This document shows, in pieces, positions 35,105 through 46,150 of a stretch of DNA of 64,000 nt; the stretch's first letter is position 1; the number at the start of each line of letters is the position of its first letter. The position numbers and the translations under genes were made by a program. The notes beneath the pieces are model-generated. The model did no database searches. It had not been told where the DNA came from and saw only the letters and a program-made list of their open reading frames with translations. The stretch is from Aulostomus chinensis. Taxonomy: Eukaryota > Chordata > Actinopteri > Syngnathiformes > Aulostomidae. The stretch is taken from positions 6,304,501 to 6,368,500 of the forward strand of contig JBBMOA010000021.1 in assembly GCA_037954235.1 (NCBI GenBank), written 5' to 3'.

Positions 35105-35245
35105 TATCCACCCTGTAATTCGGATCCCTTCCAAACCGTAATGGGTTCTTCTTGAGCTCGTGTTCCACCCCCACACCAAGTCTCATTTAGGGCCTGGTAG
35201 TTTTGCACTGAAAATACAACCTCCTTGTTGGATGTTGAAATACTC
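35105..35245 (+). mobile_element. Remnant of the '...TAACCTCCTTGG' dispersed repeat
   Basis: 'ttatccaccctgtaattcgg', 'ccgtaatgggttcttcttga', 'caccaagtctcatttaggg' and 'acaacctccttgttggatg' follow the order of a common fish repeat. It is diverged. The oppositely oriented remnant is at 29360-29435. Confidence 0.5.
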
Positions 35246-35660
35246 ATTCATGCGCTCTTTATAGCTGAGGTCAAAGGTTTGGTTGAAATGAAGACGACTG
35301 CTGAGGGACAAACGTTTGTCCTTGTGCTTGCATGGACCAAACATCTCGGCTGACACCTTTATCCGTCCTAACCTAACCTGTCATCCCTGAGTGAGGAGGA
35401 TGAGCTCCACTTCCAGGAAGTAGACTGATCCCAAAGCTGGTCTTCCTAAGGTGTTTGCATTGATAATATAGTTTAAACATCACATTCTATCATTCAAGCA
35501 CATCAAGGTGCATTAAATGTAAGGGGAAAAAAATTGTCTGCAACCTTACCACATCTTCAAAACTTGAAACTGAGACAATCGGATGTGATTCAGCCAGTGG
35601 AAAGTAAGAAGAGAGCAAAAGTGATCTAGAAAAACCACATAGCACTTGTATGTCTCCACA
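35246..35660. other. Non-coding sequence between two repeat remnants
   Basis: Nothing is recognised; it may include the diverged edge of the downstream tandem repeat. Confidence 0.35.
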
Positions 35661-36175
35661 ACTTTGACCTTTGATCGTCAAAACCTTTGCAGTTCATCTT
35701 TTATTCCCTGTGGACATTTGTGCCAACTTTGAAGAAATCCCCTCACGGCGTTCCTGACATATCGTGTTCAAATAAGACGGAAGTGACCTTGACATTTGAG
35801 CGCTAGGATGTTGTCGTTCATCCTCCTGTCCCAGTGGACGCTGAAGAATATCCTTCAAGGTGTCCCTGAGATGTGTCAACAACAATGGGACAGATATCAT
35901 TTACACATGACAGCGACCAATGACTCTTGACCTTTGACCGTCAAAACATGAGTTTATCCACAAATCCCAGCAAAGGTTTGTGCCAATTTTGAAGACATTT
36001 CCTCACAGCACTCCTGAGATGTTGTGCCTGAATGAGGTGATGGTATAAGGTGACCTTGACCTTCGATATTTGTAGTTGATCTCTGAATCCTAGTGGACAT
36101 TTGTGGCAAATTAAAAAAAATAGCATGCCATCATGTTTCTGAAATATTACACTAATAACAATAGAAACATAACGT
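35661..36175 (+). mobile_element. Tandem-unit dispersed repeat, four ~125-138-bp units
   Basis: The word 'gacctttga' and close variants begin at 35666, 35791, 35929 and 36058, giving periods of 125, 138 and 129. Each unit carries 'cagtggac', 'tttgtgccaa...ttgaag' and 'cctcacagc..tcctgagatg' in the same order. The array ends near 'ataacgtctccggcccg' (36170-36185), which I recognise as the usual terminus of this teleost repeat. It encodes nothing. Confidence 0.75.
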
Positions 36176-36185
36176 CTCCGGCCCG

Positions 36186-37109
36186 TGATTGACAGCATGG
36201 AAGCATAAAAATAGCGTGTGTCAGACATAATAAATCTGCTTTAATTGCAACCAAAATTCAGCTTCTCTGGAGATGTCAAGCTGTTCAGCTGCTTCCTTCA
36301 ATTTATCTTGTATATTTGAGACTGGTGTGTTGTTTGTTGTGTCTTGCTTTGTAAAGTTTATTAATATAGATACAGAAACCAATGCAGCATGTAATACAAC
36401 GTTGCAGCGAGCTATGCGTGCCTTCCTGGTTTAATGTAGTTCTGCATATGCAATTGTTTTTATGACTTTTATGAAACTAACAAAACACATTTCTCATTCT
36501 GGCATCCGGTGATTTAAATTCAAAGTGAGTCTGTCACACAGGAGTTGGTGTCCATTAGAGTGTTTTATGTCTGACTTTAACTGTCTCCTCAGAAATAAAA
36601 TAAAGAGTTTTGAGTCGAATCCTGTTCTGATTGCTAATCAGATCCTTGGAGCTGCTGATGCAGAGGACAGAGTTGTTAAATGGTGATATGACCGTCAGCA
36701 GCGGTGGTCAGGTTTGATTTGACTGGAGTCGTCCATTTTATCAAACATTAATGGAGGACAACTTCATCTCCTTTTTTAAACATCGTTTTCTGTTTTCCGG
36801 CATCAGAAAACTTGTCATCTCAGTGGAGGAACGCGTTAGTTGGTGAAATTATTCTTAGTGTCTCCTGTTCTCTTTGCAGAAATGATAGGAGATAGAAGCG
36901 GCAGCAAGTCAAGCTTACTGATCTTCTGTAACATAAATTATACTTTATTAGCTATAGCAGTCGCCTTCCTATGATATCACACCTTCTACCAAATCTTCTC
37001 ATTCTGCCGGACCGGGAGAAAAGATTTGAAAGATCGTATTTTTTTAAGAAATTTCTTCTTCTTTCATGTTTCCATTGTTACTTCAGTAATGTCGCTGAAA
37101 TGTTGTAAT
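36186..37109. other. AT-rich non-coding sequence
   Basis: No gene or repeat is recognised. Confidence 0.4.
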
Positions 37110-37445
37110 GTGGGTTGTTGTTCTTGTAGTTTGAGGCTAATGGCAATTTATGGCTAACAACAACAAAACCGTCAAAAAAAATGTAAGAATCCCATGCTTG
37201 TCATTCAGTATGATCCACTAACACTTTGAATTTGAGCCAAAACCCTAACGCAAAACTATAACCCTTCCAGGTCGGTGCTGTCGTGAACGTCAGTCTCCAT
37301 TAGCTCTGAGCTAACCGCGCGTGGCTGGCTCTTTCTGCATTCTGGAGTCACACAGAAGTGAATTAGCAGTGGGGGAAAAAAAAACACCTCTGTGAGCCCA
37401 AGGCACTGTTACTATTTGTGTTAACCTGAGAAAAGTACTTTTTCG
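37110..37445 (+). mobile_element. Foldback-type dispersed repeat, interior and right arm
   Basis: 'aatggcaatttatggctaac', 'actttgaatttgagcc', 'ggctggctctttctgcattc' and 'tggagtcacacagaagtg' line up with 38450-38985. The right arm is the inverse of the left arm seen at 38330 and 13463. No left arm is recognisable here. Confidence 0.5.
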
Positions 37446-38329
37446 TTGAGGTATCGCTGTAAATGCATCTCGTTTCAGTTCACAGTTCAAGAGACAAATT
37501 TTCATGACTTAGAAAATATGTCTGAGTTAAATTTTGCTGTTTATAATTTCTATTTAATACAGATGAATGAAGGCGTGGGCTATGTTGATTGTTTATCCGT
37601 CTCCATTTGCTATGTGCTTTATTTCCAAACCAGCTTCATCAGGAATATCTGCCCTCGTTAACAAGCTTCTGTTTAGTGGAGTTGGTTGCGCCCTGCTGCA
37701 CGCTCCAGCAGCCTGTCAGCCACACATATAACAATGAAGGTGGAGCTTTCTTATAAATATAGACAAGGGCTCTTAATGTGTTCAAGTGTCGGTTAAGCCA
37801 GCGGTGCAAACACCTCGATGCAGGCTGTGACTACACCGTCGTTACCTCGATGGCAGCATGACGGGATCTCGTGGGCTTATCACATATAATCACCTTCACG
37901 CTGAGAAGTGATGTGCACTTTTGCTGATGGGGGAGAAGAAAAAGAGGAAGAAGACTTGAACCCCCTGATGTACAATTAGGAACAAGTCTAGGCATGTCCA
38001 GCGTGCACCCCCGTTACCGTCCTGTCAGCGGATGAGACTGAAGACGTGCAGCATGAACCCTCAGACTGTTGGGAGTTTGCAGTGTTTCTGCTGACCGGCA
38101 GCTGCCCCGTGCAGCTGTCTGGGGATGCAGTCCTCCATAGATGCTGCTCGAAACAACACAAAATAACAGGTGAAAAAAATGCTCGCTGCACAGATTCATC
38201 CAAAGAGGTCAGTAACTGAAGCATGCTGGGAATCCAAACTATTTAATTCAACTTAGTCGACTTGGTCTCACCAGTTCTCCTTATTTATCAACCAGAACTC
38301 TAAAATATAATGTGGAAACACACTGGTAA
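37446..38329. other. Non-coding sequence, nothing recognised
   Basis: Short overlapping frames near 38000-38220 show no domains. Confidence 0.4.
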
Positions 38330-38985
38330 AAGCAGTACTTCACCCAGAAAGTGTATATTACCTTTCAGATACTTAGAAATACTTGTTTTGAGCTCAAGAA
38401 GGATGGTTTTTTCACCGCTACATCTCATCTTTGTTGACTCCAGAGTGCTTAGTCAGCCAGCCAGTTAGCTTGATGCTAAAAGCAAACAGTAGCTAACAAC
38501 AGCTAAACTGTCAGGAAATGTCAGTTTACAAGCGAGTAATCCACCTTTTCTTTATCCAGCCTTATGCTCAGTAATCCCTAAAGACTTTGATTTGAGCTAA
38601 AAACAAACTGGAACAGTTAACCCACCACGTTGAGCTAGCTAAATGTTGCAGCTAGTCACGCTTGGCTGTCCCTTTTTTGTTTTAGCGCAAATCCAATTTG
38701 ATTTCTGAGCATTCGATTGGATAAAGTAGACATGGATTAAACCGGATCATATGCTTAAGAGTATGTAAGTGGACATATTTGGGCAGTTTTGCTATTGTTT
38801 TGTTGCTGTGGCTGTTGTTAGCATTATTTAGCTTCAAGTTGAATACACATGGTTGGCTCTCTCTGCATTCTGGAGTCACAAAGATGTGATGCATCACTGG
38901 AAAAAAAAACACATTCGTGAGCTCAAGACATTTATTTGTTTGTATAAAACAGACTTTTGGATCAAGTATCACTCTGACTGAAAGG
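38330..38985 (+). mobile_element. Foldback-type dispersed repeat, most complete copy
   Basis: The left arm has 'tacttgttttgagctcaaga', 'cgctacatctcatctttgtt' and 'gactccagagtgc' (38389-38449). The right arm carries the reverse complement of closely similar words: 'ctgcattctggagtcacaaa', 'gatgtgatgcatcactgg' and 'gtgagctcaagaca' (38862-38929). The arms are separated by about 400 bp rich in 'gctagc'- and 'agctaa'-type words. It is consistent with a foldback or MITE-class DNA element. No transposase is encoded. Confidence 0.55.
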
Positions 38986-39312
38986 ACGAGGAACAGTGGC
39001 TCCTGTGTTGCTTTTATTCAGGTTTTAATCAGACAGATGTGCAATTTTGAATTGCAGGTAAATATTCTCAAATAACGGATTAAAAAAGACTCGAGCACAT
39101 TGATGTGAAGCTCACTGATGCCTGAGCAATGCTAATCATCAAACTGCAATGACAGCGTTTGCAATTTATCAGCTCAAAACCGCGCGGCGTCCTCTGTCTT
39201 AACGTAGCTGGTCTCGAATTGTAAATGGCTGCTTCGTTTGATTAAACTCACTTACTTCTTTACATGTTGACGAAAGTTTGCTGCATGTGGGTAAAAAAAA
39301 AAACAACACAAC

Positions 39313-39313
<1 letters not shown>
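38986..39313. other. Non-coding sequence, nothing recognised
   Basis: No feature is supported. Confidence 0.4.

Positions 39314-39347
<34 letters not shown>
39314..39347 (+). repeat. (AC)n microsatellite, about 34 bp
   Basis: It is preceded by an A-run and a few 'aac' units. Confidence 0.93.
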
Positions 39348-39351
<4 letters not shown>

Positions 39352-39950
39352 CGGAAAAGGAAATAAAACCACATTTCTTCAAAATTTTTGTTATTCGCAA
39401 GTGTGAATCACATTTTTTTGTTCTTTATTTGTTCTATCGGAGAGATTATTAACGTGTTACCTGCATTTAACGAGGCAGAATTTCCCCACTGTGTAATTAG
39501 ATATTCTGCATATTTTGAATCTGTATGTGGTTTTGGTATAAAGTGGGAGAAAAGTGAAAAAGCACAGGCGCGGTGGTTTCTGCAGCAGCGGTTAAGGGAT
39601 AAACAATAGACTGCATTCTCTGCTCTCCTTTTTCCTTCTTCCTTGTCTTTTTATAGATGCCTTTCTGTCTTTTCAATGTCTCCCTGCCTTCCCCTTTGAC
39701 ATGGGTTTAAACCGAGCCATATCATTAGAGAGTCAAGAGCATCTCTGTTGTGCCTGTGAGGTTTCACCTCTCAGTTATATAATGATCTTCCCGTAGGCCT
39801 CTTCTAGTGTTGGCGGCGCTCCCTGCTAACCCGGTCCAGCTTTGGCCCAGCTCCAGTCCAAACAGAACCCACTTTGTCCTCGACTCTGTTTTTGGCACCA
39901 GCTGTTTGTGCACGACTCCAGCAGCTGACTCCTTTGTTTTACTTACAGCC
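39348..39950. other. Non-coding sequence, nothing recognised
   Basis: The frames are short and no motifs are seen. Confidence 0.4.
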
Positions 39951-40142
39951 AGCTTTTCTTCTTACATCACTGTCTTCTCTTCTTTCTTTTTTTTTTTTCC
40001 GGCCTGATCTGTTTTTCAGGCCTTTCTGTTCTCACTCATCGTCTCCCACTCGTTCTGTTTTTCTCTTTCTTTCTTTCTTTTTGTCTCAGTTCTATTGACA
40101 TTTTTTCCAGCTCTCTCGCCTGGAGCCCTCCCCCCCCCCCTC
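39951..40142 (+). repeat. Pyrimidine-rich tract
   Basis: About 190 bp are dominated by T and C, including T14, (TTTC)n at 40061-40081 and a C-run at 40130-40140. It is low-complexity DNA. Confidence 0.7.
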
Positions 40143-41169
40143 GTCTGCAGAAGAGGCTGTGATGTATGAGGGCAGCTGACACCCACCTGCTTCCCAGCAG
40201 TCAGTCTGGAGGGTGTTTCTAAGCTCCACCACCAGCTATTGGCTATTCACTCGGCTTTACGGATGAATCGATACCAACTGTCACACCTGTCGCTGCTTCT
40301 GGTAAACACTGGCCCGCCTCGCTGCAGTAGAAATGAAGATATAATTGAATTTTTTAGCACTGCTGACTAAGTGTCATGATTGGTTATTCTTTTACATCTT
40401 TCATGATATCCCACTAAAGATGGATTAAGTTGTTTTTAATGAGGAAGAATGGCGGCGCCATTAAAAATGATTTACAGCCTCAGTAAGCGCTCCTTTGATC
40501 ATGGTTAATTTGAAACAGTGAAATTCATAACGGGGAGAAATTGGCTTAATAAGCCACATAGAGACGATTTTCCAATAATTACCCTCCTGTCGTCAGTAGA
40601 ATAAGTGACAATCCTCCTCACTGTTATCTCAGCTTTGCACTGGTGAAATGTGACCTTCTCCTCGTTGAGAATAAAAAATGAGTGGTTGACAATCGCCCTA
40701 ATAATTCTAGGGATTAAACCTAAAACTAGAAAGCCAAACTTCTCAAAGATGGAGGAGTGTAGAACCAACCCGGCCGGAGGTCTGCAGTCTCAGAGTTCCT
40801 TTCTTGTCGCACAGTTTCAAACCCTATTAGACCGTTTAATTGGACCGCTGTATACAGGAGGGAAGCCGACCCAGGGGAGTACTGATTTATTGATGGCAGT
40901 ATGTGCGGTTCCTGACCTGCAGGTGGCAGTATGTCCCGTACAGCTGGTTGCGATCACACTGTCTTCTGATGACCTGTCGGCACATACCAAACATCTTAGC
41001 AAGCAGCGAGTAGTGTCCCTGTTGAATAAAGAAAAACGTTAATTCAGAGATGGTTAAAGAAATTAAGAGGTCACATGACCTTTTAGTGAATGTGCGAAGT
41101 TGCAATGGGCCTTTGACCAGCAGCGTCTGTGCATCTCATCCTTGTTAGCCGCAGGACGTTTGTATGATA
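40143..41169. other. Non-coding; 40430-40700 enhancer-like
   Basis: 40430-40700 is repeat-free and contains 'ggttaatttg', 'caataattacc' and 'ctaataattctagg'. The 130-codon frame at 40650-41042 has no recognisable domain and is not called. Confidence 0.3.
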
Positions 41170-41450
41170 TTTGAAGACATTCACTCAAGAGCTTCCAGTA
41201 GTTTTCACATTCAAGTTTAGTGGCAGTAAAAATTGAGCACCAAAATCTTATCAGGTCATCCTTAAATCCCACTGGACATTCCAGAAATTCCCTCGGGGCT
41301 TTCTGGAGATATTGTGAGGTTACAGTGAATTTGACATTTGACCAGCAAAATCTCTCCCTGGGTCCCAGTCGAAGTTTGTGCCAACTTTTAAGGAATTTCC
41401 TCAAGGATGAGAATCTTATGGACAAATATACGTACGGAAAAAACAACAAC
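41170..41450 (+). mobile_element. Tandem-unit dispersed repeat, about two units
   Basis: 'caaaatcttatcaggtcatc' (from 41241) and 'caaaatctctccctgggtcc' (from 41346) start successive units. 'aaattccctcggggctttct' and 'tttgtgccaacttttaagg' match the array at 35661-36175. The end is a degraded 'ggacaaatatacgtacgg'. Confidence 0.65.
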
Positions 41451-41500
41451 TCAAAAACCTAAGGCCTTCAGTCCATGACTGTTGCTGACGTGTTGGCTTA

Positions 41501-41503
<3 letters not shown>

Positions 41504-41548
<45 letters not shown>
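41504..41548 (+). repeat. (AC)n microsatellite, about 45 bp
   Basis: Uninterrupted AC array. Confidence 0.95.
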
Positions 41549-41549
<1 letters not shown>

Positions 41550-43467
41550 TAAATTGAGACAACATAAAGTTGCCTCCTTGTCCACTCAAAAATGTGCCAT
41601 TTTCACCCTTACACCATTTGACACCTCCCTTGACTGCTGGACTTCCAGGTTAAATACCGCAGCGCGACCTATGTAACTTGACCAAACTGCTAAGCCAGTT
41701 TGGAGAAGACTGAAATACGAAATCTAGATCTAAATCTGACTTGGAGTGGAACCATTCCGCGCGCGCTGGCTTGTTCACACAGTCCACATTTAGTCACACA
41801 AACACAAGGATTTCGACAGCTAATGAAGCCGTTTCAAGAGAAGCGCGTGCAATGGAGTGTCCATAAAAGTGCACTTCCAGAGAGGAAAAAGTCCAACTAC
41901 ACTCAGTTCCTCTGCAGCTGTTTGTTTTCCGTTTTAACAAAAGTAGCTTTCGAAGTGGCCAAACTAAAAAAAAAAAAGAGGAAGTCAACCAAAAATCAGG
42001 TCAAACGTGGGCCCCATTATGACTCTATTATTCCCTCCCTCCATGTTTGAGCATCACTCAGCAGAGGTGCATTGATTTGATGCCCAGGCTAATTGAGTGT
42101 TTGTTGAACAGCTGAGTAACCCGCAGACGTGACATGTTTAGGACCTGGTGATGTATAAACTTTGTATTTTATGTAGTACATCTGTCAGAAGGAGGTGAAA
42201 CGTGTGTTCAATTGATTTGTGCTCTGGGCGTCGCTCCTCAGTGGGCTGTCAATCTTCACTCATACGTCCTGCGAGCTGGATTTACGCAGCTCGTTCCGTT
42301 ATGTAGTGGGGGGTGTTTTGTTTTTTTTTAAATTGCGGTGGCCGCTGCTTGCTTGCTTGCTACACCATGCGTGTTACAATGTGTTTATACACAATATTAA
42401 AGCATTGTGTCATTGGCGAGTGTGTTTACATCATCTCCGACCTCAGATCAGCTTTCAGTCATTCCTCTCCTTCTGTATTTGATGTTAGGAACATCAGACT
42501 GTCACTGTCACACAGCAGTAAATTGCAATTTACCCGTAGATATACTTGAAAACGTAGAGATGTTCCCGCCAATGGGACTTTTATATATTTTAGAACTAAT
42601 TCTAACATTCAGGCTGAACTAACTCAAGATCATCATTTAATCTGCAGGTTATTTTCAAAGTTAGTTCGTCTGAATGTCAAGAAAATTCATAAATCTTCTT
42701 CACAATATTCCTGGATTGTTCCAACAGCTTCTTAGTGTCAGTCCAACAGTCCAGGCTCAACATTGTCGACCAAAAAAGCAGCAAATCTGTACTTAATAAT
42801 CCAGAACCAGCAAATGTTTGACATTTCTGCTTGACAAGAGACCGACATGATTAATCAAGCATCTAAGTAGTTGTCAATTCATTTTCTCAATTACTCTACT
42901 TTGTAAACTAAGATGGTTGCCTGCTGAATGCACTTATTATTTTTACACTTTTACATAAAGCGTGCTTCTCGGGTGGCGGTTAAGTCATATTTTGCAATAT
43001 AAGATAAAATTAATAGTCTTGTTTATGTTTTAAATCCCAAATCGCATGTTTTTGCTCTCTTTTGCAGCATTTCTGTAATTGGTTTAGTCTTTTTTGTCAC
43101 ATTTTAACTTCTATACCATCACAGTTCCACACATCTTATCAACAGCTACGCTACGGCAGTTTTCCATCACTACATCCCTGACGGCCGCATGACGTCACTG
43201 TTTTTTGTCCCCAATCGTGTTAGCAGGTGCTCTGTTTGTTCATGCTATAATGAAATGACCAAAGCAGGTTAAAAAAAAGAGAGAAAAAAAAAAAGGTCAG
43301 AAACATTTAATCTGCGCAGGGTGGAGAGATGACACTTATCAGTCAGCGACTGCTCACACTACTAAGAGAGATTAGAGTGAAAAGGAAACTCAAACACCGA
43401 CACCCTCTGCTCTGCAGAGACACACTTATTCCCAAAACGTTCCATTAATGGCTACCTCTGCCGCCTC
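41549..43467. other. Non-coding sequence, no recognised genes
   Basis: The frame at 41700-42050 (116 codons) ends in a lysine run made by an A-tract and has no recognisable domain. The remainder is AT-rich. Confidence 0.4.
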
Positions 43468-43481
43468 TGTGTGTGTGTGTT

Positions 43482-43522
<41 letters not shown>

Positions 43523-43530
43523 ATGTGTGT
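43468..43530 (+). repeat. (GT)n microsatellite with interruptions
   Basis: GT arrays are broken by 'ttgttt' and 'gcat'. Confidence 0.92.
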
Positions 43531-43656
43531 TTGAACGGCTCTGCCTCTGCCTCCTCTCGTATCACTCAGCAACCCTACTTAGAGAGTGATGAGGAAATGG
43601 CCTCTCGCTGGTGTACCTTGACAGGATGAGGCAAAGTGTGTAAACGTGTGGTTACA

Positions 43657-43678
43657 GTGTGTGTGTGTGTGTGTGTGT
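43657..43678 (+). repeat. (GT)n microsatellite, short
   Basis: There are about 22 bp of GT, with scattered GT words to 43702. Confidence 0.88.
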
Positions 43679-43699
43679 CTTTGTATGTGTGTGAGTGTG

Positions 43700-44180
43700 T
43701 TTGTACTCTGCGAACATCTACGCTCAGCTGCCCGCAGGGGAGAATTTACTGTGTAATTACAGAGGAGAGAAAATGAGAGAGACAGCCAGAGATAGGGACA
43801 AAATAGAAAGTGTGTGGAGCTGAATGCTGGAATGTGCTGATTAATGGTGCGATCGAAGGCAGGAAGCGTTCCTAAGCAGCCCGCCACATTACCGTTCAGT
43901 CGGACCCGAAAGGCCCTTCATTAGGCATTAAAGCAGCCTGTTAAAGCACTGCCCGTGTGTGGTATCCTCATTAAAGACACAGACTAACAAAGGCTAAATT
44001 CCCTTTTGTATGATCCAGACCGCTGTTTCAGCCAAAAAAACACAAAGCAAACCAAAAACAGGCTGCTTTGTATTCTCCTCTATAAATAGGTTATCTCTCT
44101 TTAATCTTAAAAACAGACACAATTTCATAACTGTCATAATGAAACAGCCAGATTTAGTTCATGTGACCTCCCCCAGAAGA
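43700..44180. other. Non-coding; 43790-43980 enhancer-like
   Basis: 'gctgattaatggtgcg', 'cttcattaggcattaaagc' and 'cctcattaaagac' are closely spaced AT cores in repeat-free DNA. No gene is recognised. Confidence 0.3.
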
Positions 44181-44308
44181 GGCGGCATGGCTCGGAGGTA
44201 GAGCCGCCATCTACCAACTGATGGGTCGCTGGTTCGAACCTCAATTCCCCCGGGTGACCATGTCCATGTGTCCTTGAGCAAGATACTGAACCCCTAATTG
44301 CTCCCGAT
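44181..44308 (+). mobile_element. SINE family 2, 5' half only
   Basis: The A-box-like word tggctcggaggtagagc (44188-44204) and the B-box-like word ggttcgaacct (44231-44241) are both intact. The copy runs through 'gtgtccttgagcaagatact' and 'aattgctcccgatg' and then stops where SINE family 1 begins. The 3' half present at 29605-29757 is missing on both sides of the following SINE. Confidence 0.8.
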
Positions 44309-44652
44309 GGTGGCACGTTGGTGCAGTGGTCAGCACTGTCGCCTCACAGCAAGAAGGTTCCAGGTTCAAGCCCCGGCTCCAGCACAGGATCTTTCTGTGT
44401 GAGTCTCCATGTTCTCCCTGTTCCTGTGTGGGTTCTCTCTGGTACTCTAGCTTCCTCCCACAGTCCAAAGACATCAAGAGGGGACGAGGCTGATTGATAC
44501 TCTAAATTGACCGTAGGTGTGACTGTGAGAGTGAATGGTTGTCTGTCTCTATGTGTTGGCCCTGTGATGGACAGGTGACCTGTCCAGGGTGAACCCCGCC
44601 TCTCACCTGAAGGCTGCTGGTACAGTAGAAAATGGATGGGTGGATGGGTGGA
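44309..44652 (+). mobile_element. SINE family 1, copy 4, abutting SINE family 2
   Basis: It begins 'ggtggcacgttggtgcagtg' directly after the truncated family 2 copy. The B-box-like region ggttcaagccc is at 44363-44373. The body is full. Near 44620 the text jumps from 'ggctgctgg' to 'tacagtagaaaatgg', so about 35-40 bp present in copies 1 and 5 are deleted. The tail is 'ggatgggtggatgggtgga'. Confidence 0.88.
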
Positions 44653-44985
44653 CTTCTCCCAGATTGCCCCTCTGACTAATTGTACCTCACATAAAGAAGT
44701 AAATTCTTGCATTCTGTCAACAAAAACGACCCTCGCCAGTGCTACGTGATTGTTTTCTGAGGTGTTGTCAAGGTTTGATTTTATGTGGAAAGAGATTTAA
44801 TTCTTAACTGATTGGAAAAAAGCTGATTTTTAACATTTAATTGTAAGAAACAAGATAATTTAGTTATTCCAGGGATCTCACATAATCTTGCGTGATCAAA
44901 CGGGACTTCAAATAAGACGGGAAGGAGGAGAGGTTCGTTCTAACGTTTGAGTCAGAGATCAAGCTAAGTTGTCGGTCTCAGATTT
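44653..44985. other. Non-coding sequence, nothing recognised
   Basis: No feature is supported. Confidence 0.4.
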
Positions 44986-45045
44986 TGCTAATGCTAGCTT
45001 ATGCTAGCTAATGCTTGCTGATTCCAGCTCATGCTAGAAGCTAAA
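44986..45045 (+). repeat. Degenerate (ATGCTAGCT)n tract
   Basis: Four to five imperfect units of 'atgctagct' or 'atgcttgct' follow each other. Confidence 0.7.
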
Positions 45046-46136
45046 CATTCGGTGGGTGAGGTCATCCAGCCAGCTGCTCAATATTCCACTGCTGCTCCGT
45101 CACACTTCACGTCATGTAGGGAATTTTTTTCAACTGCACCTCAGACTGATTTAAAATCTTTTAAGAATGAAATCAGAGTCTCTGCAGTGTCGGTCACAAC
45201 TGGACACCTACAAGCTCTCTGACACTGGAAACATCTCACCTTCACTGCAGTGCTTCTCTTGGTTCAGTGGAAGCTTAAGAGACACTTCAGTTGAAGCTGG
45301 ACAGTAAATCTGTAAAAGCTCCTGCTGGGGTTCCGCTGCTGAGGAAATTAAGAGTAAACGTGAAGAAGATTAAGATGGAATTTATTGCAACGGGGCACAA
45401 CAGGTCAGCAGTGACAAGAGCAGTTAGAATGACGGAGATCAGGTCGAGGCAATAATTTAGCGTTTTGTATTTGCTGTGGTCTAAACCAGGGGCGTTGGCT
45501 GAGCTGTGAACCACCAGGGGCTGGAGCCCAGATTCTTCTCCATCAAAAAACGTACCTCTAAATAGACTCTGTGTGTTTTACTTGTGTGTGTCAGGGCTAC
45601 GCACGGTTTAACAAATGTGACAGTTGGAGAAGGAAGAATGGATTGGGATTATTTAGGTTGGTGGCTGCTGAAATAATCCAACCACAGCTCAGATTTTATT
45701 ATCTTTGAGAGAAGGCCCGAGGGGACGAAACAGTTAATGGGACAGGTGACAGTTACCAGATTTGTCGATTTAATAACCCACTTTTTTCTGGTTCTCATGT
45801 AAACTGTAAAAGTGTTACAGTAATTTTTTTCTTTTCTTTTTCCAGGATCAGTTGCTTCCAAAAGTCGTAGCCATTGCCAAACAAAAGCAGCACAGCTTTA
45901 CCGTAATGACGGTGATTTGATAGAGGTGGCTGTGAGAGATTTATTCTGAAAAATTCTCACCAGAATCACGCAGTTTTAGCTTAGCTTATCTTCAGCTTAT
46001 TGCTAAGCTAACATCGCTCCACCTTACTTGCTCACCTCTCCTCATGTGATAAAATCACATGCAGTAACAAAGATCACATGACCCTGCCCACCATGGAAAA
46101 CCCAGGTCTACTTAATTTTTTTTTTTAAATTATTTC
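45046..46136. other. Non-coding sequence; possible old repeat at 45975-46025
   Basis: 'tagcttagcttatc' and 'attgctaagctaac' recall the GCTAGCTGTT-type repeat of 1832-2350, but too little matches to call it. No gene is recognised. Confidence 0.35.
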
Positions 46137-46150
46137 GGGGGGGGGGGGGG
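46137..46150 (+). repeat. Poly-G run (14)
   Basis: This is a homopolymer of G. Its length is uncertain in assemblies. Confidence 0.88.

Noticed and set aside
41700..42050. 116-codon frame with a basic C-terminal region
   Set aside because: The lysine run comes from an A-tract. No domain, splice signals or paralogous similarity are recognised.
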